Shown in pieces: positions 1 to 12,720 of a stretch of DNA of 64,000 nucleotides. Every line of letters starts with the position of its first letter. Position 1 is the stretch's first letter. Source of the stretch: Lineus longissimus (lineage: Eukaryota > Nemertea > Pilidiophora > Heteronemertea > Lineidae); the NCBI RefSeq assembly GCF_910592395.1, contig NC_088324.1:10752953-10816952 (forward strand), given 5' to 3'. Made by a program: the position numbers and the translations under genes. The notes beneath the pieces are model-generated. The model saw only the letters and a program-made list of their open reading frames with translations, had not been told where the DNA came from and did no database searches.

Positions 1-1291
1 GGGGTCGGAGTCGGGCTGCAGAACTATACCGGTATGCCTACTCCGTTCGAGTGAATTCAATTTAAGTGAGTTTTAAAAAACGGCAAAAGTTGAGCAACGG
101 ATCCTTGTGTGACTTAATTGTAGTCGATTAAATTATTTCTTCGTCTCTGCATTTTGAAGAAAATGATGATTAAATTGTAACTTTCAAAATGAGCGCTAAA
201 GATAAAACAGAAAGAAAAAGAAAACTCACACTTTTTAGCTATGTGTCTCTCGTGCACAGTTTTTATATTGGTGTGGAAAAGCCATTCGGGGAATTATATT
301 TAGGCCTATCGCGAGCTTAATTCGTATATACGTACATCCGTGCTAATGCATACTTTATCAAAAGTATGCGCGCTAACCGGCGTGACAACAATACGAAGAG
401 AAAAAATCTGATTATTTGCAAGTTGAAACTAGTATTCGGCCTATATTTTTCTTTAGGTCACTGGACACCTTAATATTCAATGGACCATGGTGTTCCCTTG
501 CTTTGAAAGCTCGCAACTATCATATTCCCACTCAACCACTGTGTATTGTTAGCTTTGCGGCGGTGAGCGGGAATCGCGCGCGACTTTTCAAAAGAAAACT
601 TCGAGTGGGCGGAGATGATAAACCGAAACGAATATAGAAACAGATTTTGATGCAACATAACTCAAGCGAGCGGTCGCAAGATTGTATGATATATGTAATG
701 ATATGGATTGAGAGGAAAACAACGCCCTGGATGCTTCACTTCAAAATCGTCTTCTTCACGATCGTCTTCTCTCAAATATTTAAATGAAACTAGTTGACGT
801 GAATACTCAAGGTCAGTAGGCCTTTCGTGCTCATAACTTTGCTCAAGAATGTCATGGAAATGAGCGGTTACATGACGTTTCCTGTCATGCCTGTGGCACA
901 CTGACACAGATAAGCAGGTCAGGCACCTGGGGTCAGCCCAGGCCACCCGGTGCGCTGAGTAATTTCCCGCCATAAGTATCATGGTGCGCACTGCTTCCGA
1001 AGAAGTCCGATCCCGGCATCAATTCATCGCGCGCTGTCGGTATCGTACAGTCAAAGTAGAATGTTTGGGAGGTGTTATTTTATTGCACATCTACTCCTAG
1101 AAAATCCGCAAACGGCGGTTCCGCGATATGTTTATAAAGTGCCCGCGAAAAAGCAAGCCTTTAATGAAATCTGTTTAAAAGCCTGCACACGGACTGAAGG
1201 AACGCGACGCCGGCGTGTCCGACTTTATGAAACAGACAGATCCTTGTTGGTGTCTGATTCAGTCGCTTACCATTTCCTCTCCTCTTTGCAG
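1..1291. other. Left-edge non-coding stretch / 5' region of the small basic gene
   Basis: I see no conserved coding exon here. All open frames are short and unspliced. The right end carries a good 3' splice site (pyrimidine tract then AG at 1290-1291), so 1292 probably starts the second exon of the lysine-rich gene. Its first, non-coding exon and promoter would then lie somewhere in this stretch. Confidence 0.4.
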
Positions 1292-1334
1292 TATTTTTCA
1301 AAGAAGCAAAGGCAGCAAATCGTAGTATCTCAAC

Positions 1335-2018
1335 ATGGCCAAATCAGCCGCAAAAAAGCCCGCAGCAAAGCCAAAGTCTACATCAAAACGTAAGTAGTTT
1401 GTGTGTAAGCCGAGTAGAGGGTCACATCACGGTTTTTTCAATGTTTTACTTTCCACTAAAGACCATAAATGCTATGGTAGCCCTCTTTGGCTTAAAAACA
1501 GTGACATCTTATGACCAAGACCACTTAGAATTTATGATTGATGTCACTCTGAACACCTGATCGCATACCCACTAGTATCCAAAAAACTTACACAACTTCT
1601 CCTCTTTTACAGCAAAGGCAAAGAAGCCAACAGGAAAAGTCACAAGTAAGTATTCAGCTAAATCACAAAAAATACCGTCGAAATTATATTCAGATCTTCT
1701 TATTGGTCTATTGGTCTAATACGAATTTTACATCGGTTGGATTCTGAAACCCTGCGGCGGTGCAGCCAGATCGAGGGATTATGATTCGCCAGTACAACCG
1801 AAATTGGGAATGTACATGTATTGTATTTATAAGGAAAGTGGCGAATTGTAGCTATTTGATTTCAAGGCATGAGACGAAAGGTTCCGAAGTATCGAAAATC
1901 TGTATTTCATTTTTGGTCCTCAGTTTCTTATTTTCTCCTCCCTCTATTTCCAGAACGTGCAGGCGGAAAGAAGAAACCCGCGAAGAAGGGAAAGAAGAAA
2001 GCACCGGCAAAGAAGTAA
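1335..2018 (+). CDS. 50-residue lysine/alanine/proline-rich basic protein, three exons
   Basis: Coding exons are 1335-1389, 1613-1645 and 1954-2018, joined in phase by GTAAGT donors and pyrimidine-rich AG acceptors. The product starts MAKSAAKKPAAK and ends KKAPAKK. About 21 of 50 residues are Lys and 10 are Ala, with repeated KKPA/PAKK motifs and no globular segment. This resembles the C-terminal tail of histone H1 or small sperm nuclear basic proteins, so a DNA- or chromatin-binding role is inferred from composition only. A 3' splice site at 1290-1291 places a non-coding exon upstream, and the ATG is the first in the second exon. Unlike the H1 gene in this window, it has introns and no histone 3' stem-loop. 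The nearest AATAAA motifs are near 2902 and 2957. The gene model is fairly sure; the function is not. Confidence 0.72.
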
Positions 2019-3392
2019 ACGTAGAGATTATGCAAACAACGCCTGCCACCATGCAATGTTTGATATTTTACTGTAAAGATCTTAGAGTAGGAACTGCTAT
2101 TTCATCAACAATGTTTCTGTCTCGTGAGTGTTATTCCACGAAGCTGCTTCGCGGCGCCAGTGCGGTTTTTTACAATTTGGCAGACGATAGTTTGCTGCGG
2201 AGCTAATATCCGGGACCAACCAATCATCTTGCGGGACTGATTCAATTCATGGACTCAACTTTTTTAATTTATATAATATATATACAATATATAAGCATAT
2301 ATATTTGTACAGTCAATCTATATTGCGTCATCGTGTCATGTGACCCTAGATTGGTTCAGCAAGCAATAGGAAAGCACCACGTGACCCCAGAGACTATTTG
2401 AAGGAATAGTAAGCGTTGCTTAGCAAGCACTGCCTAGCAACAGAGAAACAACGTTGCGTAGCAACATATAAAGGTTAGATATGAAAGACTTAAAAGGATA
2501 TTCCAGCATCTTGTCCCTGGTCTTTGTCTCAGGGCACCGCACAATTTGTGAATTTATACTCAGTGCATTTTTATGGACAGGGACGAGGTTGTGGATGAAT
2601 TGATCACGTTTGGGAGGCATGGAGTTCGAACACGCGTTGGTTTGCCACGTAAACCAGGTGATTGGAGGAAATTTGGACAGATACTTCAACAATCTCACGC
2701 CAGGCATCGGTTGACATAGCAACCCAGAGAATTTTTGAACTTTCTAGATATTGGTCACGTGGTTTGACGGATTATTAGATTGCTCGATCAGAATACATCG
2801 CCTGTTCAGCAACTGGTTTTGAGGGACGATTTCGTCTTGCATAATACCACTGAGTACAAATATTATTCTTCAAACCCAGTTGCTGGATTTGGTTCATTTT
2901 GAATAAATCATAATTGGACCAGCCAACTCCATTATAGGGCTCACTGTACGGATGTATAATAAAGTGTCTTATTCATCACCATAATTATCATCAAATCATG
3001 TGTTTTTCATTGCTGTCGTAAGTGGCCGTAGGGGGTCACCTCTGGCTTCGAAGACCAAGCCTTTGCTTGCCCCATGACAACCTCTCGCGTTGAAACAGTC
3101 AGTTCTTTCCGATGGCGAGCACTGAGTTCATCCGATCCATCAGAACGTATGGGCGTGGTCACATATTGAAGATTTTAAACGGGATGGAGTTCCCTTCATC
3201 ATGCAACAAGGTCAAGTACGATTTACATCGTTCCCTCGGGCAACATCCGTCTGTCATAGCATTGTCCCGAAAGTGTCACACCCAGGGGACCAGATTAGCT
3301 GCAGTTGCCGCGAACACGCGTTAGCCACAGCCGGCCTTTTATTGGACCGAAAAAGCAAAATACAATTGGATGGTTGGAAAGATTATGAATAA
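2019..3392. other. Intergenic region between the convergent small basic gene and DBH/TBH
   Basis: It contains an AT-rich patch near 2260-2300 and AATAAA motifs at about 2902 and 2957 (+) that could end the basic-protein transcript. On the minus strand there is an AATAAA at 3393-3398 (TTTATT on +) that could end the DBH/TBH transcript. No coding exon is supported; the short open frames have no family resemblance. Confidence 0.4.
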
Positions 3393-3398
3393 TTTATT
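3393..3398 (-). terminator. Candidate poly(A) signal of the DBH/TBH gene
   Basis: The sequence is TTTATT on +, which is AATAAA on -, about 265 nt downstream of the DBH/TBH stop codon. It is the first canonical hexamer I see on that strand after the stop. Confidence 0.5.
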
Positions 3399-3662
3399 CT
3401 TTGGCGTGATAATACATTTCAATTTATGCATGTAGTAAAATTGCCACATATGCACGTGCTGTGTGCCCAGGTGAAATCGATTTGCCGTCGATTAGGCTAG
3501 CGGTAGTATTAACACTTCCAGGTCCACTCTAGATTCTCAAAAGAACGGTTAGAAAAAATATGCTCACTCTCACTATTGCTTGATGCGATCGTTTTACATT
3601 ACCGTCATGCATAGAGCTGGGAGTTCAGATAATATTCAATTTTGCTTTGTTCAAATATCCCA

Positions 3663-6600
3663 TTATTTCCGGATGTCATCCTCTTCCTCATAGCTTTCAC
3701 GACTTGCCTGATTCAGACAGCGCCTCTCTGGCTTCTTGATGGGGAAGACGATCTCTGACTGAGGCATATAATCCCAGTTACCCTGCAAACAGAAGGAATG
3801 GCCTAAGTAGGGTCCAGAAAACGAAATTTCAGACATTCCATGTTGTGAACAACTTCAAGAATGAGTTTAGTCCCTGTCCGAGGAATCGGGTGTACCGAGC
3901 ATCAGCTTCGACAGCTTCCATCGGAATTACGCATTTCCGATAGATTTTTCCCGCCTAGTGCGCCTCACTGCCTCGCTGAAAAACTCGGTCGGAGGAATCA
4001 AACCCACAACAATTTTTGTAGCATGAACTTACGGGGAACCTGTCACCATTTGATCTGTTGCATTGCATGGAGATGGGGGATTCGTCATAGAGCGTCTTGA
4101 GCAAGTGTGACGTCATCGGCGTCCATCGTATGGAGCGATAGTTGTCCTCTATGCCTTTACTGGGTGAGGTGGCGTCTTTGTCCCAGCTTAAGAGGACAGA
4201 AGTGGTCAAATTCAATGGTTTTCAAAGAAAAACTGCAATTTTGTGCAGGCTCTATTAGAAAATTCATGTGATTATCATTGCCATATGTTGCGTTATCATT
4301 ACACTTGAAGTGGCGTTACGTTTACATGTAACTTGGACATCTTTTCAAAGGATGACCATTTCTTTTACACCTGATAATGAGACGCTCCTGCGGGCACTTC
4401 TATCATTAAGTGTCAGTAAATAATCACAATATATTCCTAATATATGGCCTTTCGTCCGAACCCACTGTGTTCTGTCCACACGAAAGTAATTCGTACGAAT
4501 GAACGGCCGCATCTCATCGGCTGAGCCTGTCATAGAAGTGTCTCTAAACATTTCGTTTAGTTGAATCACATGCTGTGAGATGGTCATACACTACTTACTT
4601 GTGCATGAATTTGAAAAATCCATGGAGGACATCAGTATCGACGGAACTTTTGCAGACTTCGAGATCGATTTTTGGATAGTAATGGATATAGTTGACGCAC
4701 ATTTCGTCCGTTATAGCAAAACCACCCTGTGATAATGAAAGGTATACTTTAAATTCCCTTGGCAAGCAATTAGACTGCGGATGGTCGGATGAAGTTGATA
4801 GTCTGTCGGTGTTTCTCATGTTTCGGGACTCTCTGCTGCCTCGTCGTCAGCATTATGGACCACGTAGGCAAATATTTCTCTGATAAATTTGTTCAGATTT
4901 CAAGTACATGTACAGTGTATTACAATTCGACAATTCTTGAATCAGAAAATTGCGCTGCCTAATAACAAAACTCCGTCTCGCATCATTCTCGGACGTTTCG
5001 GAGCTGGAGGAACCGGTCTCGGAAATGAATGTTTTTTTGTCCTCACTCCATCGACCTACCATCGTAATATTCATCTTGTCCGTGGTGTGGTACATACACG
5101 AGGTGGTCAGGGAGTCCCCCTAGAGAACAAAAGGAAAGATATGATCGAGGAGACGCTCATCGTACTAACCTGGGTGAATGTCTGCGAAAATACGTCATTG
5201 GGCTTCAGTCTTGCTTATTAGAGAGCCCTCAAGCCGAACAGTTATTCACGGGCTCATTGCTATAGAGACCATGGCTTTCACTTGATTGCACATATCATTT
5301 TGATTCTGTGAAAAGTTGGTTTTAGGGAGTGTCTTAAAAAGTTACTGCTGTCCCCAATTATTGGGCCTCCGTCAAACCACAGACTTTTAGCACTTGTCAA
5401 ACTTATAGTGTGAAAAAAGGATGTAGGTGATTAATCACCACCCACCGGTTTGACGAGTCTTGGCTCACTTAGCAGTCTTATCTCCTGGAAGTGTGGACTG
5501 TAGTGTTCGTCCCTGTTCAGCTCCGGCAACTCGACCCCATTCCTGATGTGTTTGGTCACAACCTTCCTTCCTGTCAGGTGGGTGTGGAGCTGTGAGCCAA
5601 AGATCACGATACCTTGAGGTGGCAGGGCCTGGCAATGAGAGAAAGTGTTGCATTTACAAGCACTGTGATCCTTCAGAGGTATTCCCATCGTATAGGAGCG
5701 CTTTGTCGGAAAGATTGGCAATGTTAAAACATTGAGGGTCAAGATGCATTACAAGCAGTAGTGATCTACGTATAGTGCGCTAGGCTAGTCCCCAGCAGTA
5801 TTGACGGATTGAGCGCTTCGAAACTGCGTCGATAACTGAAATTGTTTTTGTCCTTACCACTCGAGTGCACTCTGATATACAGTCGCCGGTCAGCCAAAAT
5901 CCTTCATGTCCCGGTGGGATGGAATTTTTAGGTGTGTACTCCAGCCCAAATTCCAATGCCCCTGCATCGAACTGGCGGAGATGGGGCGTCACGTAGAAAC
6001 GAATGCCAGAGCTGTCAATGATACCTGAAATTGAATATTAATCAACGTCAAATTTTGAATGAATTTATTTCTCAAGTACGTTTTGCGAAAGATGTAACCC
6101 CCTTGTTTTATAAATTATCAGTATAATAAGGAGCATTCATGATGATTACGGGGTGCACGTACCTGCTTTCCTCTCTGGGTTGTTATAATGAACCTGTACC
6201 ATGACGTAGCGTGAAAAATCCTTCCCTCCGATTGGGACGCCTGCTTCCTCCGGATAGGTAAACGGCTGAAAATGAAGAAAACTTCAATATATTCGCTAAG
6301 TCCACAGTCCCCTAAGACTAAGAGCGAATTGGAGGCATTGATTGGTCGAACTACATGTAGAACAAAGAAAATACTTCGTAACGTCATCCAGCCGAGCTGA
6401 CGCCACAATCTAGGCAGTTTTTAAAATATTGGATTATCCACAAAGATGAATGCATAGACGCAAAGATCTGTTGAGGAATTAGAAACATACAATACAAATA
6501 AAATACACGTATGGGCCATTAACTCACCCTTGCGCCCATTGCCCACGCGCCTATCACCCTCTTGCACTCCTTGAGGGGTTTTGGCACATTCGGGGCCATG

Positions 6601-9600
6601 GTCTTGCCCTCCTCTGGGCAAGGACCGCTGTAGTAAGGCACCTCCACACCCATTGGCACCTCACAGTGGAAGATCTCCATGTGGTGAACTAGCATCTCGT
6701 GGCTCGGTTCTACCATACCATCAAACTGAAAATGAAATATTAGAGATTATATGTAGATTGAGTGATGACGAAGACCGCTGCTATTGGTGACGTAGACTGC
6801 CCATCGTAATGATGTAAACGGCTGATAATGGTGACATCATAGTTGGTTTATTGTGTTTTCATTGATAAATATCCACATTCCGCATATCCAGATAAATATC
6901 CATATTCCTGTCCAACCTGTCCTGCCACACCTACCCTTATCATGTGATGAACTTTCTTCATCTCAGGAAGCTTCTGGATCTGACACCAATACGTTGTATC
7001 ATCGTCAGGAACGTGAACTTTCGTCACCATCATATCAACAATGAAGGTGTCGCTCCTTATCGGCGGAATCTTGACCTGACTTTTTAAAAGTTGCGCCCTC
7101 TGGATGCCCGGTCGATAAAGCGACAATTCAACTCCGTCCAGGCCGCGAGGTTTGCCGTAGAAGCGCCCTGTGAAGAATATGATGTGGGTGGTTCCATTCT
7201 GCAATATAGTTATGAGTAAATCTCAAGCTCGGATGAGGCCCAGGGAAGGAAACACCATGACGTCAAGTCACGTGATTTCATACCAAATTGTCAACGATCA
7301 TAAAGTGAATATCGAGTATACACGTATTTTGATACTTACATCTATTGGGTTATAATCGTTGTCGTCACAAGTGTCGAACTTTCTCTCAAAAGTGATCTCG
7401 ACCCCCTCCTCTCCGTCATCTATGTCGAGCAGACGATAGTCATCGTGCTCGTCATAGTGAATTAACCCCTTCCTGTCTGTCCATGCATCCTGAAAGATAT
7501 TGACAAATGATTAACGGGTGACTGAGGTATATGTTGATAAAATTGCAGACATTGAACGACATTGCCGAAAGGCTCGTGAAAATGCTTAAGTCTGGTATCT
7601 GATGATGCAGTTGTCGTACGTGACCGTCCCCGCCGACAGGCTTGTAAAAACGCTCGCGTTCACGTTGGTAGCCTACTAAGTTTGGGCCAACATAGAGGCA
7701 AGAGGACAGACTGCTCAGTGTGTTCCTTTCATACAGTCTAGCGATTGCATCCGTCAAAGACGACATATTTTTGCAGAAATGAAGTCAATTAGAAGCCACG
7801 GATCAAAAGCACTCGTCCCACCGGCCGGGGATAATCACTGTCGCCAGCTGGCGGCGAGATTGTCTCTCATCCACTTCCGGTAACATCAGCATCATTACGA
7901 CATCAGAAGAAATCTGCTTTTATCAATAAGTTGTGAGGTGCAATTGCTCATGGCTACCCATACCAACACTATTACAGACATTTTGGCAGAAAACCCCACC
8001 GACAGTTATCAGCAAGTTCTGGTAAGATACTCTCGGCAAAGCAGATAAATTCTGATATATATGTGATTTTAAAATTCCAAGATTTTCCCTGGAAAGGTTG
8101 CCTTTGCTCTGTTGTTCAATAATTACAAATATAAAAGATGGATGACTATTGAGACCAATGACCTGAAGCCGATCGAGGGTCTTCTAAAACGCATAACTAT
8201 CGCGGATCGAGGGGTCACATGGGTGTGTTAATGTGTCCACTACTTGCTGCCTCAACATAAGTGAAACGTTAAATCAGCCATTCTGTGATTTTGAAATAGT
8301 GTGCAATCAAGAAGCTGGAAGCATCAGATAGCGTCCCACACCCGTCAACTAACCATCGACTAATCACCCCGCGGAAATTATGCCGTCAACGCACAAATAT
8401 ATGCTGATAAAATCCGATCCGAAATGACGGAGAATTTTCTATAAACGTGAGATGGGGGCAGGTTTGCTTCTCCTATAGTATAAACATTCTTTTACGGAAG
8501 GCTCTTTGGTAAATAATCATCATATCTGATGTTGGTTTATGGTAAATTAAGAATGAGTTGTCGGTATTGCGTTGGTATCATGTGCCGGTCTCCGACACCA
8601 TTTCCAGTCATGCATCATTTCCTGCACTACTTCCAGCTCCCGGCGTACGTATGCGCTTTTGCGAAACGTTTATTGTCATTTGTGAAGCGGCAATACGTAA
8701 AATCGCTACGGATACGTCATACCCGACGAAATTCGTGTCTGCCGAAACTCCTCAATTACCTATTTTGCATATTATCATAGATAGATAGTTATTAAAGGGC
8801 AATAATTAAAAGTCGTACTAATACGTCGAGTTGACGCCATTTTCGTGTGGCGGAAACTCGCTATTATGATTATAACATCATTATCACGTCTGTGGTGTTG
8901 AATTTGTAACGTTGGTTTCTAACGCTTATTGAGTAACTGGACCCAGGAAATAAACGTGGAATATATATGGACATGTATTTGATTATGTCATCAGCGAATA
9001 GCGTGGGGAAATAATAGACAACTTCGCTAGGGGCATCCTCTCAACACATGTGGTGTGCACATTTCCGTGTATCGAATATTCGTGTACCTCTCAGTTTTGT
9101 AACGCCTTTAACTGTATATTATAGCTTAGAGTAGGCTGGTTATTCTAAAAACTTGCAGCTATTGCTGACTAACGCCAAGATGTTGTCGGGGGGCTTCTTC
9201 AGTCAGTTTTTCTTCAACAAAGAATAAAGTCGTGCAAAAATTTCAAACCTACCTTAAAATGAACTTTTCTCTTTTCATCCCTCCAGAACAGCACCAGGTC
9301 AGCTTCCTCCGGCTCCCCGTAGGCGGAAAACCCCATCCCGACCCTCTCATGGTCATCAATGGCAGCACGAAGGCTGAAAACAATCCTTTCTCGCTCAAAG
9401 TCCGTCGCCCATCTAAGTACCAGACGGCCGTTCGGGTCGAGATGAATTTTGTACGGAAATTCCAGCAATGATTCCGCAGCTTTTGTGTTTTTGTATGGAT
9501 TTTCTTCTTCGGAAGACTCTTGTGGCTTGGGCAGTAGTCCAGGGAACTTGATTGACATTGAATTCACAGAACACAATATTGCTGAGAAAAGCAAAAAGTT

Positions 9601-9627
9601 CCGCATCTTTGTCATAGTCTTCATCAT
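3663..9627 (-). CDS. DBH/TBH: Dopamine/tyramine beta-hydroxylase (copper type II, ascorbate-dependent monooxygenase), 11 exons, 633 aa
   Basis: Exons in reading order are 9627-9253, 7489-7340, 7198-6935, 6725-6528, 6265-6163, 6024-5858, 5628-5446, 5119-5060, 4726-4599, 4186-4033 and 3782-3663, all GT-AG and in phase. A hydrophobic signal peptide (MRNFLLFSAILC...) is followed by a DOMON domain in exons 1-2, then the two copper monooxygenase domains. Copper ligands are visible. CuH has His277/278 (LVHHMEIFHC) and His355 (VQVHYNNP). CuM has His434/436 (QLHTHLTGR) and Met509 (ITDEMCVNY). CuM spacing equals that of vertebrate DBH by my count. ALPPQG, YSPHFQEIR and DEMCVNYIHYYP are DBH/TBH signatures and separate it from MOXD1. 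The enzyme hydroxylates dopamine or tyramine in secretory vesicles, giving noradrenaline or octopamine. No C-terminal membrane segment is seen. Substrate preference cannot be read from sequence. Confidence 0.95.
7490..9252 (-). other. Intron 1 of DBH/TBH
   Basis: This 1.76 kb intron separates the signal-peptide/DOMON exon from the rest of the enzyme. I see no exon or recognisable element in it on either strand. Its donor is AAG|GTAGGT and its acceptor TTTCAG. Confidence 0.75.
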
Positions 9628-9766
9628 GAGCTACTTGTCCGCCTATTTTGTCTCGTCAGCTGGTGGTGGAAATGATAAAGTAAGTTTCCTTTGGAAAGTG
9701 ATCTACTACTGAAGTAGCAACAGTGAAATGGAAACCCAACTCTGGAAACCCAATTTTAGCAACAGA

Positions 9767-9816
9767 TATTTATAGAGCGGTTGCACGTGACGTCATCATC
9801 CACCGGCCATATAAGG
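9767..9816 (-). promoter_or_regulatory. Candidate core promoter of DBH/TBH: CArG, CRE, E-box, TATA
   Basis: Read on the minus strand towards the gene, there is a CArG-type CC(A/T)6GG motif (9816-9807), a perfect palindromic CRE TGACGTCA (9795-9788), an overlapping E-box CACGTG (9789-9784), and TATAAATA (9774-9767). The TATA lies about 140 bp upstream of the ATG at 9627, leaving room for a start near 9740. CRE control of vertebrate TH and DBH promoters is established; its use here is inferred from motif and position. Confidence 0.6.
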
Positions 9817-9819
9817 GAC

Positions 9820-11855
9820 AGACAAAAGAAAGCAAGCCCAAAAAATCATGACATGACAAATCATCGGCGGTCGGCGGGAAGACGCCTCCAACATGGCTGA
9901 CGGTGAAAAAACGTCGCAACTTCTTGATTGGGGTTCTCCTTGACTGTAAAACGAAGAAGATCATGGAAACAGTGTAACGTTAGTTCATTCCCGACACTAA
10001 CTGATAATACGACTGTGATAACGTATGAAACACTCCATGGCAACTTCTCATCTAATATTTGTTAAATGAAAGACAACTCACCTAACACTTGAAATACTTC
10101 GAATCCGATACACAGCTGCTTTCTAAAACCCCATCCAGCCAAGTATTGAAGAAAATTGAAGCCTTCTAAATGCACTTTTCACTAAGTCCTATTGGGAGAT
10201 ACGTAGAAACCTCCCAAGAGTCGCTGTCCGAAGAAAGCAATAAAATGCTGGATCGGTATGAATGGGATGGCTTTTCTAAAAGAGTTGCATTAAACTCCAA
10301 GCAGCGTCACGAAAAAGGCGTGCGCGAGGATGTGAAGTGTTGAAGGATCGCCTCTGCAGGGAGTGTAATATTCACACCCAATCAAAATCAATTGATCTGT
10401 TGATATCTAATGAATACGATCGTCTGCTCATCAACAGCTCGTGGTCGCGATTGATTAAAAACAGAGCAGACGAACAAAGAAAGTCAAGCTAATATTCGCA
10501 AACTCGTGCATCATGATGTCATAACTGTTACCGTTTGGTCGGCGTTTCTATAACAACGCGAATGATGTGCGAGGTTTCTGGGAAGTTAGCATTCCGCGGG
10601 TTCGATTGGACGATTAATATCGTCTCCATGATTGACACCCTCGGTCCTGAACAGGAATTCTTTCCAGAATGCATTTCCCGAATGGTTTAGTTGAAGTCAG
10701 TCACCTTGGGCGAGGTCATTGACGTACAGTACATGTATTGCCTACCCCGAACTAGCATCTTGGAAAAAGGTGCCACAACGCTTCGCAAATTATTGTCTGT
10801 TAGGCAACTAGGAAACAGGCTCAGATTTGTAGTAAATAACTTAATATGTAATGCCGGAAGAGATCATTATAGTGCCTTTTAAAGTTGTGAAACGGAAGTA
10901 AAATCTTCTTGCGATCGTTAGCATTCTTCTATCATTCTCGCTTTCGGGCGCTTGGTCCGGGTCGCAACCAAAATGCCACCAGGACTGATCAGAGCGAAAA
11001 GCATCGCAACCAATCATGAAATAAGCCAAGACATTTGCACGAAAAAGGATCTGGAGAAAGTGATAAGTCAGCCAGACCTTAAAACATTGTTGTAAGGTTA
11101 ACATGTAAGGGATGAAACAGACCTCACACATTTGTTCATGGTTTAGCGATAGCCAGGGACGTAACTGCAACACCAGCACGACTGATCTCAGTGTAAAAAG
11201 TATCACGACCAATCGTGAGGATACGAGCTAATGGTCCTCAACGCCAGTAGCAGGCTGGGATGTCGGCAAAGAGAGTGGCTGGGGGCGATGGATGGCGATA
11301 GATTGGCCTAATGGGAAAGGGGGAAGCAGTACTTCATTAGGAAAGTGAGACACTAACTAAAATCCATTTACATGTATTGGTAAATTTTACGATGAAGCTC
11401 AGAGTGTTCTTTTACATCCAACTCTAAAAAGGTCGAATATAAAACACGGACACATTTTGGTTAGATTTTTGTATTTAATGGCAGCAAACTTGAAGATGAC
11501 TCTTCTTCATTCGTGTTATTTCGGTGGTGCTTCTTGGAGGTAGGAGAGAGTTCGTTGTTCGATGCTGCGCTTTTAGCCGTTGGGTGACACAGTGGACTAC
11601 TAGAGATTTTCAAATGATGAGAAATAGACCAAGATAGGGCGTAGAAAGACATGGGTGGGTCGATCATCTTGTTAAATGATACTATGATGCTCACAATTTG
11701 AGTGTGAGACATCCTCAGTATGAGATGAGGTAAGATAAACCTGTCCGAAGATTGGATATTGTTGCTTAGATCGAGAATCCAGCATGCAATCACAATCTGT
11801 AGTATAGATGGGCTGAGTCAAACGCCAATAAAATGACTAGACTGGCTTTGTCTTC
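9820..11855. other. Intergenic region upstream of DBH/TBH
   Basis: No spliced or conserved coding sequence was found. Open frames in both directions are short and lack family resemblance. The left part may hold distal regulatory DNA for DBH/TBH. The right part runs into the 63-bp tandem array. Confidence 0.4.
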
Positions 11856-11859
11856 ATAG

Positions 11860-12720
11860 GATCGTGTCTTATTGCATGTGAGAGATACTGTTCTCCTGAC
11901 ATTGGTGAATTGGCCACCATCAGATCGTACCTTATTGCGTGAGAGAGATACTGTTCTCCTGACATTGGTGAATTGGTCACCATCTGATCGTGTCTTATTG
12001 CGTGAGAGAGATACTGTTCTCCTGACATTGGTGAATTGGCCACCATCAGATCGTATCCTATTGCGTGAGAGAGATACTGTTCTCCTGACATTGGTGAATT
12101 GGTCACCATCTGATCGTGTCTTATTGCGTGAGAGAGATACTGTTCTCCTGACATTGGTGAATTGGTCACCATCAGATCGTATCTTATCGCGTGAGAGAGA
12201 TACTGTTCTCCTGACATTGGTGAATTGGCCACCTTCAGATCGTATCCTATCGCGTGAGAGAGATACTGTTCTCCTGACATTGGTGAATTGGTCACCATCT
12301 GTTCGTGTCTTATTGCGTGAGAGAAATACTGTTCTCCTGACATTGGTGAATTGGTCACCATCAGATTGTATCTTATTGCGTGAGAGAGATACTGTTCTCC
12401 TGACATTGGTGAATTGGTCACCATCTGATCGTGTCTTATTGCGTGAGAGAAATACTGTTCTCCTGACATTGGTGAATTGGTCACCATCTGATCGTGTCTT
12501 ATTGCGTGAGAGAGATACTGTTCTCCTGACATTGGTGAATTGGTCACCATCAGATCGTACCTTATTGCGTGAGAGAGATACTGTTCTCCTGACATTGGTG
12601 AATTGGTCACCATCAGATCGTATCTTATTGCGTGAGAGAGATACTGTTCTCCTGACATTGGTGAATTGGTCACCATCAGATCGCATCTTATTGCGTGAGA
12701 GAGACACCATTGGCCTGCTT
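11860..12720. repeat. 63-bp tandem minisatellite, about 13-14 near-identical copies
   Basis: The landmark GATACTGTTCTCCTGACATT recurs every 63 bp (for example 11884, 11947, 12010, 12073). Copies differ by a few substitutions, such as GCC/GTC and CATCAG/CATCTG in the middle of the unit. Because 63 is a multiple of 3, one stop-free unit makes several reading frames open on both strands (frames of 314, 279 and 285 codons). These frames lack splice sites or a family match, and I treat them as by-products of the period, not genes. Confidence 0.93.

Noticed and set aside
4853-5059. Continuation of the open frame past the DBH/TBH exon ending at 5060
   Set aside because: A GTAGGT donor sits exactly where the conserved NITM|GGF junction is expected; the extra frame is intron read-through.
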